Origin: Prevotella sp. UBA3288
Lineage (GTDB): Bacteria; Bacteroidota; Bacteroidia; Bacteroidales; Bacteroidaceae
Length of the DNA: 5,570 nucleotides
Direction of reading: 5' to 3'
NCBI GenBank assembly: GCA_002361655.1
Contig: DETM01000030.1
Location: 1-5,570 of the forward strand
Shown here: one piece after another, positions 1 through 5,312 of the stretch
How positions within the stretch are numbered: position 1 is the first letter of the stretch
Layout of the letters: each line of letters begins with the position of its first letter
Made by a program: the position numbers and the translations under genes
The notes under the pieces: model-generated
What the model was told of the DNA's origin: nothing
Databases searched by the model: none
Seen by the model: the letters and a program-made list of their open reading frames with translations, nothing else

Positions 1-123
1 ACCACCGACCCCTCTCGCTGGGCAGTGGGAAGTATATACACGCTCAGCGGCCGCAAGATTGACGGCACGCCGGCCCGCAAGGGCATGTACATCCGCAACG
101 GACGAAAGGTCGTGATTAAGTGA
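1..123 (+). CDS. C-terminal end of a secreted protein with a T9SS-like sorting tail (5' partial)
   Basis: Frame 1 is open from the window edge to a TGA at 121-123 and encodes 40 residues. The peptide contains IYTLSGRKIDGTPARKGMYI and ends in a basic segment, NGRKVVIK. This pattern (hydrophobic-Tyr-x-Leu-x-Gly-Arg, a short linker, Lys-Gly-Met/Ile-Tyr-Ile, then Asn-Gly-Arg/Lys-Lys-Val) is the common C-terminal tail of Prevotella and other Bacteroidetes exported proteins. It is related to the type IX secretion (Por) sorting domain. The protein is therefore probably exported, and possibly cleaved and anchored at the surface. Its catalytic or binding domains lie outside the window, so the function of the main body cannot be stated. 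The gene converges on the NigD-like lipoprotein gene and ends about 30 bases before a shared terminator. Confidence 0.75.
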   Translation, partial: TTDPSRWAVGSIYTLSGRKIDGTPARKGMYIRNGRKVVIK

Positions 124-144
124 GCGAAGATTAAGTAAGAAGAT

Positions 145-187
145 AAAAAAAGTCCCGAAGCGCACAGAAGCACTTCGGGATTTTTTT
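145..187. terminator. Bidirectional intrinsic terminator between convergent genes
   Basis: TCCCGAAG at 153-160 pairs perfectly with CTTCGGGA at 173-180. A possible two-pair inner helix (162-163 with 170-171) sits in the 12-base loop. The stem is flanked by seven A at 145-151 and seven T at 181-187, so each strand reads as a GC-rich hairpin followed by a run of U. It sits between the TGA at 121-123 (plus strand) and the TAG at 194-196 (minus strand), the right place to end both transcripts. Confidence 0.9.
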
Positions 188-193
188 GTGTAC

Positions 194-868
194 CTATCTG
201 ACGTAGAAACGCTTCACGACAGGACCGTCGTAGGTGTTTATGGTCAGTTGCACGGAGTCGGCATCGACCGCGCCGAGGGGAATGCTGGCATAGGAGCGCG
301 ACGAGTAGTACTGGGGCACGCCGCCCTGGTCGTGGTAGAACACGAGGCGGAGGGTGCTGGTGCCGTCGGCATTGGCCATCAGCGTGTCGCGATGACAGCC
401 CACAGTCTGGAGGGCCGACGCATCGTCAGTGGCACCGAGCATCAGATAGACGGAGACATTGAGGTAGCGGCGCGACTTGGCCAGCCAGACGCTCTCCAGT
501 CTTACGGGGTCGGTCTTCAGTGTGTCGATGACATGAGGACGGACGACCCCCACCCTGTTGACCGTGATGACCTCGGCCCCACGGTCCGTGCGGTTGAAAA
601 AGAACACGGCACGGTAGACAGTGTCGGCCTTGGGTGCCAGTTTCGAGGTGAAAGGTTCGACGACCGTCAGACGCTCGTCGTCGTCGGTGACAAACGAGAC
701 TATCTTCGCATCGCCATTGGTGTAGCCGTCGGCCATCTCGGCCACCATCTGCGAGTAGCGGCCCTCACCCTTGTCGTAGGCATCCTGGGTGCAGGAGGCA
801 AGAATAGGGAGGAAAAAGGTAAAAAGGTAAAAAAACGCTCTCTTCATGCGCCAAGAGAATCTCATCAT
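194..868 (-). CDS. NigD-like outer-membrane/periplasmic lipoprotein
   Basis: This 224-residue protein begins with a lipoprotein signal peptide: basic residues, a hydrophobic stretch at about 11-22, then the lipobox Leu-Ala-Ser-Cys with the acylated cysteine at residue 26. The mature part resembles the NigD family of Bacteroidetes lipoproteins. An N-terminal OB-like region contains TDDDERLTVVEP (61-72), followed by a beta-rich C-terminal half beginning DPVRLESVWLAKSRRYLNV (from residue 120). No catalytic residues are recognisable and the role of the family is unclear. The first ATG (866-868) overlaps the acyltransferase stop as ATGA, which favours translational coupling. However, Met8 (845-847) followed by Lys-Arg would give a more typical signal peptide of 19 residues before the cysteine. 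It is the last gene of the operon and is followed by the shared terminator. The lipoprotein call is firm. The NigD assignment is from recalled family pattern. Confidence 0.7.
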   Translation of the reverse strand: MMRFSWRMKRAFFYLFTFFLPILASCTQDAYDKGEGRYSQMVAEMADGYTNGDAKIVSFVTDDDERLTVVEPFTSKLAPKADTVYRAVFFFNRTDRGAEVITVNRVGVVRPHVIDTLKTDPVRLESVWLAKSRRYLNVSVYLMLGATDDASALQTVGCHRDTLMANADGTSTLRLVFYHDQGGVPQYYSSRSYASIPLGAVDADSVQLTINTYDGPVVKRFYVR

Positions 869-2070
869 TTCCGGCTCATCGCCTTCTCCTTATTAATAAC
901 GGGGTTGGCATACATGGTGAGCATCCGCTCACGCAAGAAAGCCTCATCGCGCTGCGGAAGTCTGATTTTTGACAACTGCCCCTGCAGATAGTTCTCGAAG
1001 CGCTGCCGGTCGGCATCGGTATAATGGCTGCTGTGAGCCGTGCTGCCGCTGAGTTCGTCGGCAGCGATATAGTTGCCGGGATAGAGGGTATAGCCCAGGT
1101 GTATCTCGCTGTCCATGCGCTGAGCCAGCATGGTGAAGAACTCATTCTTGGGCAAGCCCTTCAACTGGTCTATCCAGACATTGACCGGCGTGCCGCAGTG
1201 GTACTTCACCCGGCCTTTGTAGCCCAGTATGCCGGTCTTCATATTGTCCAGGTCGTCCTGTTTGGTCTTCTTGAAGGCAGGGTTGTCGCGCTTTTGCTGA
1301 AACTCCTGCGCCTTCAGGTAGTCGCAGGGGTCGTACTCATAACTGATGGTGAGCGGCACGATGTTGAGGTCGCGCAGTTTATCTACGAAGTCGGCCCCCT
1401 CGCCGCCCATGGCGAGCATCTTCAGCACCGACTCCTGGGTGCAGTCGTCCGAGTCCTTGGCACGGCCTTCGCGCTGGGCTATCCATATATTCTCCTTTTT
1501 GCGGGTGACAGCGAAATGGATGTAGCGGCTCATCAGTTGGCTGGACTCCATCATCTCGTGGGCCGTCAGTCCACGGCGCACGGTGAAGGCCTTGTTCATG
1601 CGGACGAGGCGCTTGATCCAGGGATAGATGAGCAGGTTGTCGCCGATGCCGATCTCCACGGTCGTGGGATAGCCGTTCTCTACGAGCATCAGGTCGAGGA
1701 AGGCGGAGTCGAGCACGATGTCGCGGTGGTTGGAGACGAAGGTGTATCTGAATGGCGAATTCTCATTTCTCAATTCCGAATTCTCAATTCTCAATTCACT
1801 GTCATCGAAGGCGGTACCGTCGGTATGCTTACGGATGATATATTTCACCACCGGCTTCATGAAGCGCAACTGGAAGTCGAGGGGCGTCTTCACCCCGATG
1901 AAGGCCAGCCGCAGCAGACCGTTGCGCACCATCTTCGGCAGCCAGGGCAGGAAGCCCTTCAGCACCGCATTGAAATGGCGGTCAGCCAGCAGGTCGTCGA
2001 AGGCCTGCTTCATCTCACTTGGCTCGTAGGGCCGTATCTCGTCAAACTCGTTCATGATTGTTTCTGCCAT
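865..2070 (-). CDS. PlsC/GPAT-like glycerolipid acyltransferase
   Basis: The 401-residue protein carries the four blocks of the glycerol-phosphate/lysophosphatidate acyltransferase superfamily in order: block I SNHRDIVLDS (113-122), block II AFTVRRG (161-167), block III WIAQREGRAKDS (196-207, equivalent to the FxEGTRSR region) and block IV NIVPLTISYEYDP (236-248). It probably transfers an acyl chain to a lysophospholipid or related lipid at the inner membrane; the exact acceptor cannot be read from sequence. It is longer than a typical 240-residue PlsC, with N- and C-terminal extensions, and lacks an obvious membrane helix. Block I has five residues between His115 and Asp121 rather than the classical four; Asp117 is an alternative acid. 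Residues 91-105 are encoded by an in-frame repeat. The ATG at 2068-2070 follows an AT-rich leader with no Shine-Dalgarno; Met6 (2053-2055) is an alternative start. The gene lies 42 nt after ddl and overlaps the next gene by 4 nt. Confidence 0.88.
   Translation of the reverse strand: MAETIMNEFDEIRPYEPSEMKQAFDDLLADRHFNAVLKGFLPWLPKMVRNGLLRLAFIGVKTPLDFQLRFMKPVVKYIIRKHTDGTAFDDSELRIENSELRNENSPFRYTFVSNHRDIVLDSAFLDLMLVENGYPTTVEIGIGDNLLIYPWIKRLVRMNKAFTVRRGLTAHEMMESSQLMSRYIHFAVTRKKENIWIAQREGRAKDSDDCTQESVLKMLAMGGEGADFVDKLRDLNIVPLTISYEYDPCDYLKAQEFQQKRDNPAFKKTKQDDLDNMKTGILGYKGRVKYHCGTPVNVWIDQLKGLPKNEFFTMLAQRMDSEIHLGYTLYPGNYIAADELSGSTAHSSHYTDADRQRFENYLQGQLSKIRLPQRDEAFLRERMLTMYANPVINKEKAMSRK
1756..1797 (-). 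repeat. In-frame 21-bp tandem duplication built of GAATTGA-type heptamers
   Basis: On the minus strand this stretch is six heptamers: GAATTGA, GAATTGA, GAATTCG, then GAATTGA, GAAATGA, GAATTCG. It is thus two 21-bp copies (1777-1797 and 1756-1776) differing at a single base. Because 21 is divisible by three, the copies read in the same frame as ELRIENS and ELRNENS inside the acyltransferase. The AT-rich block stands out against the GC-rich gene around it. Similar GAGAATT repeats are, from memory, dispersed between and within genes of many Bacteroidetes. Confidence 0.85.
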
Positions 2071-2081
2071 TTAAACAACAT

Positions 2082-2108
2082 CCCTTCCTTGGGAGGGGGG
2101 TGGGGAGG
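2082..2108. repeat. C/G-rich low-complexity repeat filling the ddl-acyltransferase spacer
   Basis: The 42-nt spacer between the ddl stop and the acyltransferase start contains CCCTTCCTTGGGAGGG (2082-2097), an imperfect palindrome with one non-complementary pair. It is followed by further G-tracts up to 2108. On the plus (template) strand the runs GGG, GGGGGG, GGGG and GG, separated by single bases, could form a quadruplex. On the transcript the sequence is C-rich. Blocks of this kind (CCTCCCAAGGGAGG-like) recur between genes in Prevotella and Bacteroides as I recall them. There is no T-run after it, so it is not a normal terminator. Confidence 0.6.
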
Positions 2109-2112
2109 TATT

Positions 2113-3102
2113 TCAGAACTGGTTTTCCACAATGTCCGTCAGCACATCTTTCATCTCCAGTCCGGCGGCGCGCACCTGCTGGGGAATGAAACTGGTGGCG
2201 GTCATGCCCGGCGTGGTGTTGATTTCGAGCATCGTGATGTCCTGATCCTTCGAGATGATATAGTCAATACGGATGATGCCGTTGCAGTGCAGGATGTCAT
2301 AGATCTTGCTGGTTATCTCGGCCACGCGCTTGGCGGTCTCCTCTGGGATGCGGGCGGGAGTGATTTCCTGCACCTGTCCGTTGTACTTTGCGTCGTAGTC
2401 GAAGAACTCGTTCTGCGGCACCACCTCAGTGGCAGGGAGCACCACCGACTTCTTTTTCGTCTTATAGCAACCGATGGAGATCTCCGTACCGTCAAGGAAC
2501 TGCTCAATCATCACCTCGTCGCTCTCCATCATCGCCTTGCGCATGGCAGCAGCCATCTGGTCGGGCTTCACCACCTTCGACACACCGAACGACGAGCCGT
2601 CGTTGGCCGGTTTGACGAAACAGGGCATTCCGATAATGTCGATAATGGCCTTCTTGCTGATTTCGCGTTCCTGACCGCGGCGCACCAGCAGGCTCTCGGC
2701 CACCTTGACGCCATAGCCGCGCAGATACTGGTTGAGCACGAACTTGTCGAAGGTCAACGCCTCGACCAGCACGCCGCTGGTGCTGTAGGGGATATGTACC
2801 AGGTCAAGATAGCCCTGCAGGATGCCGTTCTCGCCGGGCGTGCCGTGGATGGTGATATAGGCATAGTCGAACAGGCGGGTCTTGCCGTCCTGCTTGAACG
2901 AGAAATCATTGAGGTTGATACGCGAAGTCGTGCCGTCGGGCAGTTCCACCTGCCAGTCGGTACCTTTCACGTCGACGATATAGACATCATAGCGGTCTTT
3001 GTCGAAAAAGGAATAGAGTCCCTGAGCCGAGCGCAGGGATACGTCATGCTCGGAAGAGTCGCCTCCACAGACGATGGCAATTGTACGTTTTGGTTGTTTC
3101 AT
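2113..3102 (-). CDS. ddl: D-alanine--D-alanine ligase
   Basis: This ATP-grasp enzyme joins two D-alanines in the cytoplasm to make the dipeptide that MurF adds to the UDP-muramyl tripeptide. The 329-residue length is normal for the family. Signatures in order are: CGGDSSEHDVSL (12-23) with Glu18 in the position of the substrate-orienting glutamate; HGTPGENGILQGYLD (86-100); the ATP-binding VKPANDGSSFGVSKV (163-177); the omega-loop DYDAKY (235-240); and the metal- and product-binding RIDYII and EINTTPGMTATS segments (278-304). Tyr240 of the omega loop is the residue typical of D-Ala-D-Ala rather than D-Ala-D-Lac ligases, so normal vancomycin-susceptible precursors are expected. The GENG in place of the common GEDG is a small variation. 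The ATG at 3100-3102 begins 2 nt after the rluD stop, so the two are almost certainly co-transcribed and coupled. Confidence 0.97.
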   Translation of the reverse strand: MKQPKRTIAIVCGGDSSEHDVSLRSAQGLYSFFDKDRYDVYIVDVKGTDWQVELPDGTTSRINLNDFSFKQDGKTRLFDYAYITIHGTPGENGILQGYLDLVHIPYSTSGVLVEALTFDKFVLNQYLRGYGVKVAESLLVRRGQEREISKKAIIDIIGMPCFVKPANDGSSFGVSKVVKPDQMAAAMRKAMMESDEVMIEQFLDGTEISIGCYKTKKKSVVLPATEVVPQNEFFDYDAKYNGQVQEITPARIPEETAKRVAEITSKIYDILHCNGIIRIDYIISKDQDITMLEINTTPGMTATSFIPQQVRAAGLEMKDVLTDIVENQF

Positions 3103-3104
3103 TT

Positions 3105-4178
3105 TTATTGTGTATTATTGTTTTTCAATCTGTTCCTCCATTTATCAATCAGCGCACTCAGGTCGTCGGGCAGGTCGCTGGTGAAGTCCATCTGCCGCCC
3201 CGTCGTGGGATGCACGAAGCCCAGGGTCTTGGCGTGGAGGGCCTGTCGCGGACATAGTTTGAAGCAGTTCTGGATGTAGGCCTTGTAACTGGCCGTCCGC
3301 TCGCCGCGCAGAATCTGGTCGCCGCCATAGCGCTCGTCGGCGAACAGCGGATGGCCGATATGCTTCATGTGGGCCCTGATCTGGTGTGTACGGCCCGTCT
3401 CCAGCACACATTCTACCAACGTGGTGTAGCCATAGCGCTCCAACACCCGGTAATGGGTGACGGCCGGCTTGCCGGTCTCCGAGTCGGGGGGGAAGACCTC
3501 CATGCGCAACCGGTCTTTGGGGTCGCGGCCGATGTTGCCCTCGATGCGCCCTTCGTCCTCCACGAAGTTGCCCCATACCAGAGCCACATAACTGCGGTGG
3601 GTGTCGTGCTTGAAGAACTGCTTGCCCAGGTCCGACTTGGCCTCGGGGGTCTTGGCCACCACCAGCAGTCCGCTGGTATCCTTGTCGATGCGGTGCACCA
3701 GTCCCACCTGCGGGTCGTTGGGGTCGTAGGACGGCAGGTGGCGCAGATGCCAGGCAATGGCATGTACCAGCGTGCCGTGGAAATTGCCGCAGCCCGGATG
3801 GACCACCATGCCGGCGGGCTTGTAGACGACCATCAGGTCGTCGTCCTCGTAGCGCACGTCGAGCGGCAGGTCTTCGGGTTCGATGGTGGTGTCGAAATGG
3901 GGACGGTCCAGTTTCAGGGTGACGACATCGCCCGCGCGTACCTTATAATTACTCTTCACAGGACGGTCGTTGACAAAGAGGAAACCGGCCTCGGCAGCCT
4001 GCTGGATGCGGTTGCGCGACGAGTGCTGCGTGTGCTCCGTCAGGTATTTGTCGATGCGCAGCGGCACCTGCCCACGGTCCACCTCCAGCCGCAAGTGCTC
4101 GTAGAGCAGACCGTCGGCATCGCCCTCCGGGTCGACACCATTCTCAATCAGCAGTTCCTCGTCGTCAATAGTCTCCAT
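3105..4178 (-). CDS. rluD: RluD-family 23S rRNA pseudouridine synthase
   Basis: The 357-residue protein has an N-terminal S4 RNA-binding domain (about 40-90: LRIDKYL, SSRNRIQ, FLFVNDRPVKSNYKVRAGD) followed by an RluA/RluD catalytic domain. Catalytic motifs are YKPAGMVVHPG (119-129), GLVHRIDKDTSGLLVVAK (159-176) with nucleophile Asp165, and the downstream ETGRTHQIRAHMKHIGHPL. RluD isomerises uridines in helix 69 of 23S rRNA (1911, 1915 and 1917 in E. coli); the exact sites here are inferred from family. The frame is open upstream to an ATG at 4293-4295, but the extra 39 residues are Trp/Arg/Thr-rich and lie over the PASTA gene in another frame. I therefore start at the ATG at 4176-4178 (METIDDEELL), an acidic extension leading into the S4 domain. 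This start overlaps the PASTA stop by 14 nt. The gene is followed 2 nt later by ddl. Confidence 0.94.
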   Translation of the reverse strand: METIDDEELLIENGVDPEGDADGLLYEHLRLEVDRGQVPLRIDKYLTEHTQHSSRNRIQQAAEAGFLFVNDRPVKSNYKVRAGDVVTLKLDRPHFDTTIEPEDLPLDVRYEDDDLMVVYKPAGMVVHPGCGNFHGTLVHAIAWHLRHLPSYDPNDPQVGLVHRIDKDTSGLLVVAKTPEAKSDLGKQFFKHDTHRSYVALVWGNFVEDEGRIEGNIGRDPKDRLRMEVFPPDSETGKPAVTHYRVLERYGYTTLVECVLETGRTHQIRAHMKHIGHPLFADERYGGDQILRGERTASYKAYIQNCFKLCPRQALHAKTLGFVHPTTGRQMDFTSDLPDDLSALIDKWRNRLKNNNTQ

Positions 4179-4845
4179 TCTCGTCCATCGGTACTTCCAG
4201 CACCTCCTCCATATCGTCAGGCTCGTTGCTGATACGACCGGTGCTGTAGTCTTGTATATACTCGTCCATATCGGCCTCCTCGCCCACCAGGCCATTGCCG
4301 ATGAGCAAGGTCAGGTGCGACTCCTTGGCCACCATATCGCCGGAGCGCAGACTGCGCCCGTCGCACTGGATGCCATAGACCCAGTCCTTCTCGCCCTCGA
4401 CCAATTTCGGCGGCAGCACCACGAAGTCGAGCGCCAGCAGTTTGGCCTGCGCCTCGCGGTAACTGCTGTTGTCGATCAGGTCGGGTATGGCCACACGGGG
4501 CAGCGTCAGCGAGTTGATGGTCACATAGATGGTGCGCCCCTCCTTGACACTGGCACCCGCCACAGGCTGCTGCAGTACCACACAGCCGGCAGGCATCTCC
4601 TTAATATAGGTAGAGTCGTTGGCTTTCAGGATCAGCCCTTTCGACTGGGCCACCTCTATGGCCCGCGCATAGTTCATGCCCGTCAGCCCAGGCACCTCGA
4701 TGCCTTCGCCATGGTGGGTGTAGAGGTTCAAGCCCCACACCAGGCCCCCAAACAGCAGAAGCACGAACAGCAGCATGGCTGCCACATGCAGCAGCACGGT
4801 GCGCCAGCCCCACGGCTTCTTCGGTTCATTCTCATTGATGCTCAT
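4165..4845 (-). CDS. Membrane-anchored PASTA-domain protein
   Basis: The 226-residue protein has a short basic cytoplasmic N-terminus and one transmembrane helix (about 17-40, rich in Leu/Val/Phe). Two PASTA-like repeats follow in the periplasm: the first about 46-111 (IEVPGLTGMNYARAIEVAQS, later VVLQQPVAGASVKEG and IYVTIN), the second about 116-184 (VAIPDLIDNSSYREAQAKL, later LRSGDMV and LTLLIG). An acidic tail of about 40 residues ends the protein. PASTA modules bind peptidoglycan fragments or scaffold envelope proteins in Firmicutes and Actinobacteria, usually on Ser/Thr kinases or penicillin-binding proteins. Here neither a kinase nor a transpeptidase domain is present, so a structural or sensory envelope role is inferred only. 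It is the first gene of the operon, preceded by a strong promoter, and its end overlaps rluD. As I recall, the PASTA-rluD-ddl order is widespread in Bacteroidales. Confidence 0.92.
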   Translation of the reverse strand: MSINENEPKKPWGWRTVLLHVAAMLLFVLLLFGGLVWGLNLYTHHGEGIEVPGLTGMNYARAIEVAQSKGLILKANDSTYIKEMPAGCVVLQQPVAGASVKEGRTIYVTINSLTLPRVAIPDLIDNSSYREAQAKLLALDFVVLPPKLVEGEKDWVYGIQCDGRSLRSGDMVAKESHLTLLIGNGLVGEEADMDEYIQDYSTGRISNEPDDMEEVLEVPMDENGDY

Positions 4846-4877
4846 ATCTATTTTCGCATGCTCAACTTAATTTGTTG

Positions 4878-4907
4878 CAAAGATACAAAAAATATCTTAG
4901 CCAACAA
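4878..4907 (-). promoter_or_regulatory. Bacteroidetes-type promoter of the PASTA-rluD-ddl operon
   Basis: Read on the minus strand, TTG (4905-4907) is followed after 19 nt by TATCTTTG (4878-4885). This matches the -33 TTG and -7 TAnnTTTG elements used by the primary sigma factor of Bacteroidetes. The start of transcription would fall near 4871, giving an AT-rich leader of about 25 nt before the PASTA ATG and no Shine-Dalgarno. It lies after the rpmH terminator, so the operon is initiated independently. Confidence 0.8.
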
Positions 4908-4920
4908 GCGTTTTCCTGAG

Positions 4921-4960
4921 AAAAATTACACCCGGATGCAACGGCTGTCACATCCGGGTG
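4921..4960 (-). terminator. Intrinsic terminator of rpmH
   Basis: CACCCGGATG (4929-4938) and CATCCGGGTG (4951-4960) form a perfect 10-bp stem with a 12-base loop. On the minus strand the stem is followed by TAATTTTT, giving a U-rich tail. It begins 27 nt after the rpmH stop codon. The plus-strand exit side has no T-run, so it is expected to act only on the minus strand. Confidence 0.88.
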
Positions 4961-4987
4961 GTAACTCTATGCTCTGGAGCGCACGGA

Positions 4988-5143
4988 CTACTTGCCGTGG
5001 TGCTCGTCAGAAACGGTTAACTTCTTGCGGCCCTTTGCGCGGCGTGAAGCCAGGACGCGACGGCCATTCTTGGTGGCCATACGCTCGCGGAAACCATGCT
5101 TGTTCACGCGGCGACGATTGTGCGGCTGAAATGTTCTTTTCAT
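4988..5143 (-). CDS. rpmH: 50S ribosomal protein L34
   Basis: A 51-codon gene, short enough to be missed by length filters, starts at ATG 5141-5143 and stops at TAG 4988-4990. The product begins [20 protein letters not shown] and continues with [20 protein letters not shown], then [11 protein letters not shown]. This is the full signature of bacterial L34: an N-terminal KRTFQP, the central HGFRxRM, and the GRRVLxxRRxKGRKxL C-terminal block. It is extremely basic until an acidic/His tail (SDEHHGK) typical of the slightly extended Bacteroidetes form. L34 is a late-assembling protein of the large ribosomal subunit that binds 23S rRNA. Here it is not next to rnpA or dnaA, as in many other phyla, but divergent from efp. 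It has its own promoter and its own terminator. Confidence 0.97.
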   Translation of the reverse strand: MKRTFQPHNRRRVNKHGFRERMATKNGRRVLASRRAKGRKKLTVSDEHHGK

Positions 5144-5188
5144 TGCTTTATACTATTTATTTTTGTTACTATTGACGCTTTTGGGCTG

Positions 5189-5219
5189 CAAAATTACTCA
5201 AATCTTTTTAAATACGCAA
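5189..5219 (-). promoter_or_regulatory. rpmH promoter
   Basis: On the minus strand TTG (5217-5219) is separated by 20 nt from TAATTTTG (5189-5196), a good fit to the Bacteroidetes -33/-7 pattern. Transcription would begin near 5182, leaving a leader of roughly 38 nt before the L34 ATG. No Shine-Dalgarno-like sequence is seen; the bases just before ATG are AT-rich, as is usual in this phylum. Confidence 0.72.
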
Positions 5220-5245
5220 GTTTTAATGCATTTTTTCATCGGTAA

Positions 5246-5278
5246 TTATTAATTTTTAATTTTTTTGTTGTACCTTTG
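5246..5278 (+). promoter_or_regulatory. efp promoter
   Basis: TACCTTTG at 5271-5278 matches the Bacteroidetes -7 element TAnnTTTG. A clear TTTG at -33 is missing; the region from 5246 to 5268 is instead a run of A and T bases that may act like an UP element. Transcription would start near 5285, about 28 nt before the efp ATG. It lies in the 169-nt divergent region shared with rpmH. Confidence 0.68.
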
Positions 5279-5312
5279 CACCCAAAATCAAATTACACAT
5301 TATTTAATTAAT

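Noticed and set aside
188..991. A 267-codon plus-strand open frame starting in the terminator
   Set aside because: It is antisense to the lipoprotein gene and the acyltransferase end, with no recognisable domain. It starts inside the terminator T-tract.
1756..1797. Possible CRISPR-like or phase-variable repeat tract
   Set aside because: There are no spacers, so it is not CRISPR. The units are heptamers, so single-unit slippage would shift the frame, but there are only six imperfect copies, too few and too degenerate to argue for a contingency switch.
2082..2097. Possible terminator between ddl and the acyltransferase
   Set aside because: The palindrome is imperfect, has almost no loop and is not followed by a T-run on the minus strand.
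1024..3279. A 751-codon plus-strand open frame running antisense across the acyltransferase, the spacer and ddl
   Set aside because: It lies opposite two clearly real, conserved genes, matches no recognisable family and is rich in His/Leu/Val/Gly as expected for the antisense of GC3-rich codons. Its openness comes from codon bias.
3351..4232. A 293-codon plus-strand open frame
   Set aside because: It is the antisense shadow of rluD, where the RluD catalytic motifs are unmistakable on the other strand.
4179..4295. 39-residue N-terminal extension of RluD
   Set aside because: The sequence is Trp/Arg/Thr-rich, lies in the PASTA gene in another frame and precedes a good acidic N-terminus at METIDDEELL.
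4252..5175. A 307-codon plus-strand open frame
   Set aside because: It crosses the rpmH terminator, rpmH itself and the PASTA gene on the opposite strand, with no domain signature.
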